The position numbers and the translations under genes are program-made. A stretch of DNA of 64,000 bases from Mesodorylaimus sp. YZB2_4 (Eukaryota > Nematoda > Enoplea > Dorylaimida > Dorylaimidae): assembly GCA_030248295.1 (NCBI GenBank), contig JASANH010000448.1, positions 124,001 through 188,000 of the forward strand, written 5' to 3'. Positions 60,301 to 64,000 of this stretch are shown piece after piece. The notes under the pieces are model-generated. The model saw only the letters and a program-made list of their open reading frames with translations, made no database searches and had not been told where the DNA came from. How positions within the stretch are numbered: the first letter of the stretch is position 1; every line of letters starts with the position of its first letter.

Positions 60301-63300
60301 CATTCTAGCCAGCGATCACACAACTTCCCGACCCAGCACTCACCAAATCGCTGACTGGAGGTACCTCGAACAAGTACTTGTGACGGGCCACCTGCGACTG
60401 CTGCTGACCACAGGCCCGTTTGAAGTTCGGCTGGCAGAACAACAAATTGCACAGGCGATCCAGCAGACTCACATCGAATTCGGTCCTGCACGGCCGCAAC
60501 GACACGCAGCATCCGTACCGCTAAAACCAATGCGGCTTCCCCCCAAATCCTTGAATCTGAACCAGCCACTCACCTGAGCATCCCGGGTCAGTTTGAGTAG
60601 GAAATCCGGTTTGTCCGCCATTTCACCATCTTCTCGATCGAAGGCCAACAATTCAACGCACAACGGCCCGGGCACAGGAGTCGACGCCCACACGGACGGG
60701 CCCGACAAGTATTCGACCAGCTCGCAGTTGCCCGACGACACCTGCAATTCGACCAGGTCCGACGACGAGCGACCCCCCGACGACGCCTTGCGATGGGCAG
60801 TGTACTCGAGCACGAACGGACACGCCACCAATCTGCAGCCAACAACGGGTGCACATCCAGTCGACACGTCAGTCCGGCCTGCTTACCTCAAATGGTCCTT
60901 GTCGTAAGCGGCCTCGCACTTCTTGCGGACATGGCTTAGCACCGTGCCAGCCGCCAGCGGGACACGATTCGCCACCTGAAAACACACCCCAGTCTCGACC
61001 CGTCGACCAACTGAAAATGGACACTCACCTGGAAAAACTTGGAGACCAGCGTGGACAGCGAGTCCAGGACACCAGTCGGCGATGATCCAGTCGAGGTCGA
61101 CAACGAATCTTCGTGACTCAACGTCAACCAAAAACTCGAAAATTGAACTTTGCAATGCGTCGTCTCCGGTTTCTCGGCGTGACCTGCAAATAAACCAAAC
61201 TGTCGCTCGTAATCTTTCCAAAATCGAATAAACATACTCGTTTTTCTTTTTGAATTGCCGCCACTGCTCGACGGGAAACCGCTGTTCAGTTTCCAATGCA
61301 TCGTCTCCAACAGGTCAGGACCCGGCACGTCCGACGAAACTGAAGAGACATGTTCGCAGTTGACATCGCTCAAAAAACACAATCCCCCATGATAATTGAC
61401 CCCGGGTCCTAAAGTCGGAAAATTCAACCCAAGCCCTTGACCAGAGGACTGACACCAGGATAGAGCGCACTTGCGATGAATGTGAACTGGGAGGTGCATT
61501 CGGTACAAAGTCCCAGTTAACCCACGCGTTTTCACACTCCACTCAGAAATCACAGTCCCCATGCGTTTACAAATGGAGGGTTATAACTGATGCCCCTGAC
61601 CCCCGAGAACTCAGCCCAAACCCCTGACCGGACGACTGACTCCAGGAAAGAACGTATGTACTTGCGATGGATGTGAACTGAGAGGTGGATCCAGCACAAA
61701 TTCCCAGTTGACCAACACGTTTTCACATGCCCCTGCAGATGATGCCGGATAATTGATCCCGGGTCCTGTACTCGGGAAACTCAACCCAAACCCCCGACCG
61801 GACGACTGACACCAGAATAGAACGTACTTGCGATGGATGTGAACTGTGAGGTGGACTCGGTGATGACGTGTCGCGTGTCCGAGCCAGCATTCTTAGGGAA
61901 TCTACTGGTCGAATAGAAGGCGTCCTCGCCCGACCAATTGCCTGAAACACAGCCGATGAGCCGACGGCACCAGAGCAGCCACGCGGGCACTCACCCGACT
62001 GGAAATCATTGTGCAAAGCACCGGCCCCCTGGCCGAGTATTCGCGTCCCCAACCGCCCCTCCTCCAAATTCTGCTTCAAATCCCACTCGACCTTGGCGAA
62101 ATCGTCGGCTTGCATCGGTTTGTCCTTCGATGGCGCCAATTCGAATTTTTCAGCTACAAAATGAAGGCGATCAAAAAGTGCATGTTTTTGGAAAAGTTCT
62201 AACTTACGATCGGGCACCATAGCTTTGATCAAGGTGATCAGTAAATGGACTTGGGTCGGGGTCAAAAACACGTTCAACGCCCCCAAAAACATTTCGACAT
62301 CCACCTGAAATAAAAGGGGCACCTGAAACCTTCAAAAACTCATCCAAAAAGAAAAATCGCTCACGTTCTCCATTTTCGGCCCGACACCAACTGCGGCCGT
62401 GCTAGCAGACCCGTTTTTTAATTTGATCTTAATAAACATCTTTTCCGAACAAAATTGAGCGAATTGCAGTGGTTTGCTGGACGAAAAACTCGGATCCGAT
62501 GTTGGCGATGAGAAAATGGAGGGAGGCGCGGCCGACGAGTTGATGGACTGATAAAGCGACTGAGCGCAGTCGCCGCTGGAGCTCATGGGCGACTGAAAAT
62601 GGGAGAATGGACGCAAGACAAGGGGGCCACTGAATGGACTTACATCGCCGTTCCTTCGACTACTTCGCAAAAACACGCTTTTGCACAGCACGTCGGCCGG
62701 TTTGTGAAAGACGTCGGTGAGTAAGCGAACGCCGTGCAGTCGAACGATCTTGCACAGGTCAGTCGAGGAGGGCACTCCGATGCTGCTGGGCTGCGAGGTG
62801 ATCGGCGACTGCTGCGATTCCGCGTCCATCAGCAGCTCGTCCAGGAATTCCAACCTGAAAAATGACCATTTTAATGCAAGATATTGCATCGCGACGATTC
62901 CCAGCGCCGAAAATGATCTTCGCCCAGCAAATGGACCCGAACTCGGAGAAGAACTCACTTTTGTATGTTGATTTCCAAGGCGATGCCCAACGAATCTTGC
63001 CCAGCTGGGAAATGTTCGACTCGAATTATGGTATCGTGAAATACGACTTTCATGCGGGATAAAACTGAAAAATGAATTATCAAAACGTTTGAGCACGTTT
63101 TGTCAAATTGAGGAAAGGAATTTGGCAGGTGCAAATAAAAATCACCGTAAATCTGCATGGTCACGCATATCGCGAGGCTCAATCCCTCAATGTGAGAGAA
63201 CATGTAAAAACTGGATCTCTCGTTTTTTGAGCTACGCCCCGTCAGTCGTGTATTTTCTCACCGATTTCGATCAATTTGGCCAACGCATCGATGCCTTTGA

Positions 63301-63973
63301 CCTGCTGATCGTCGCCCTCGAGTTCCAGGTCGCCGCGTTCCTCGACGAAGCTGCGTGCCAGCTCCATGCTGGTCGTCATGCTGCCCACCATGGACTCGAA
63401 CATGGAGGTCACTGCAAGGAGCGGGGATGTCTCAGACCACACGCACCCTGACACCTTGACTCACCCAAGTCCCCCGCGGCCTGCGGTCGAGGCTGGACGG
63501 TGAGCTCGAGTCCGGTCACCTCGATCGTGCAACTCTCCTCCAGCACCTTCATGAACGGCACCTGCACCACGATCGAACTCACGTAGCCATCGATCAGCTC
63601 CAGGGGCACGTCCGCCTTGCGCAATGCTTCGTTGATGTACTAAACGGAAAAGAGGAGGCCCGAGTGGGAGTCGAACGGACCCATCCAAGCACAGGCAGTC
63701 ACTATGGGCTCATGAGCGGGTGGGACGGACGGGACGAGACATGCACAAAAGTGGGGTCCTGAGCGGGGATCGAACCTGCGCCAGAGTCCGCAGTCTCCGA
63801 CTCACCTGGACATTCAAATTGACATCGTTCAACGAACCCGTACTGTTGACGAGATCGATCGTCAGCTGATCGCGACTGACTTTATTCAATAATAATTCGC
63901 CCACGTATCGATTCAATAAAAAACTGACCACCGGTTTGATGGTTTGTTCGGGTATCGCCAACCAAGATGGCAT
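54375..63973 (-). CDS. atg-2: ATG2, autophagy lipid-transfer protein
   Basis: Thirty-five minus-strand exons encode 2094 residues, close to human ATG2A/B. ATG2 bridges ER exit sites and the growing phagophore and moves phospholipids with WIPI proteins and ATG9. Exon limits: 63973-63806, 63639-63465, 63411-63262, 63064-62959, 62854-62644, 62592-62365, 62304-62208, 62153-61995, 61941-61828, 61339-61238, 61183-61029, 60975-60887, 60832-60574, 60520-60344, 60286-60189, 60129-59954, 59707-59611, 59555-59235, 59181-59033, 58976-58828, 58775-58640, 58578-58367, 58313-57693, 57538-57383, 57328-57136, 57081-56924, 56789-56622, 56569-56453, 56400-56316, 56262-55797, 55744-55592, 55539-55418, 55075-54921, 54866-54729, 54599-54375. 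The N-terminus is a chorein lipid-transfer domain (MPSWLAIPEQTIK); mid-protein VTELHVHGWCMAAEYRP and VSILPLRLNVDQ and the C-terminal DYHGKRIHTNQGAVVGLL with GGVGPMHSLVQ are ATG2 hallmarks. Splice phases agree throughout. Confidence 0.95.
55125..55385. repeat. ATCGAT-rich block in an ATG2 intron
   Basis: The intron between the exons ending 55418 and starting 55075 carries near-tandem GATCGATCAC and CGATTGATCG words with units like ACGGCACTGATCGAA about 45-55 bp apart. It matches the Drosha and KRR1 blocks in style. Confidence 0.7.
61440..61890 (-). repeat. Triplicated exon end plus splice site in ATG2
   Basis: The 3' end of ATG2 exon 9 with its 5' splice site (TTCACATCCATCGCAA then GTACGTTC) is repeated twice in the following intron. 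The copies lie at about 61655-61745 (minus) with TTCACATCCATCGCAA then GTACATACG, and at about 61455-61545 with TTCACATTCATCGCAA then GTGCGCTC. The two extra copies are similar to each other further upstream (GTGAAAACG...TTAACTGGGA type) than to exon 9. The middle copy has an acceptor-like CATCTGCAG in front, making a possible 71-nt exon. Confidence 0.8.
63660..63805 (-). repeat. B-box-bearing, tRNA-like fragments in ATG2 intron 1
   Basis: The minus strand contains GGTTCGATCCCCGCTCAGGA (from 63772 down) and CCGTTCGACTCCCACTCGG (near 63690). Both are tRNA B-box-like, but no complete tRNA fold is present. They may be SINE debris related in origin to the elements at 23425 and 27840. Confidence 0.4.
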
Positions 63974-64000
63974 CTTATTATTGTTATACCCACTTGATAT

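Overview
The window is animal nuclear DNA, most probably from a nematode. All large genes are split by short introns ending in TTTCAG or TTTTAG. One gene encodes a protostome-type cytoplasmic intermediate filament (long coil 1B, lamin-type tail) that reads like nematode IFA/IFB proteins. An RSP-6-like SR protein, a small collagen with an N-terminal membrane anchor and probable trans-splice acceptors between closely spaced genes fit the same origin. The clade within nematodes was not resolved. Eleven protein genes could be assembled exon by exon; each closes with consistent splice phases from ATG to stop.

Left part (1-36,000) is an accessory-looking compartment with widely spaced genes and many repeats. 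It starts with a cysteine-rich single-pass membrane protein (1937-2667) and a secreted or membrane-anchored collagen with a cysteine module (3080-4812). Next comes a possible metabolic gene cluster: a UDP-glycosyltransferase (7751-10074), an SLC17-type transporter (12157-18771, minus), a cytochrome P450 (19136-22292), a second P450 (23683-25873, minus), an intronless tRNA-dependent cyclodipeptide synthase, CDPS (26325-27113), and a second UDP-glycosyltransferase (29910-32280). CDPSs are mostly bacterial and join two aminoacyl-tRNAs into a diketopiperazine; bacterial CDPS genes often sit beside P450 tailoring genes. Here the CDPS is divergent from a P450 over a 451-bp gap, and the other P450 is divergent from the transporter over 364 bp. 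The inferred route is cyclodipeptide synthesis, P450 oxidation, glycosylation in the ER lumen, then vesicular or membrane transport. The genes are read from sequence; the pathway is inference.

Right part (36,000-64,000) is a dense housekeeping compartment: an SR splicing factor (35999-37794), Drosha (38093-45718) and KRR1 (46041-50308) follow each other on the plus strand and may form an operon. Then come a cytoplasmic intermediate filament (50659-53873) and, convergent to it, a 35-exon ATG2 (54375-63973, minus). Several introns here hold ATCGAT-rich DNA.

Repeats include a 72-bp satellite of about 24 copies inside a transporter intron, three inverted-repeat (foldback) elements, a dispersed family seen about ten times in the left 33 kb, tRNA-derived SINE-like pieces, and an inverted copy of part of the second UDP-glycosyltransferase inside its own first intron.
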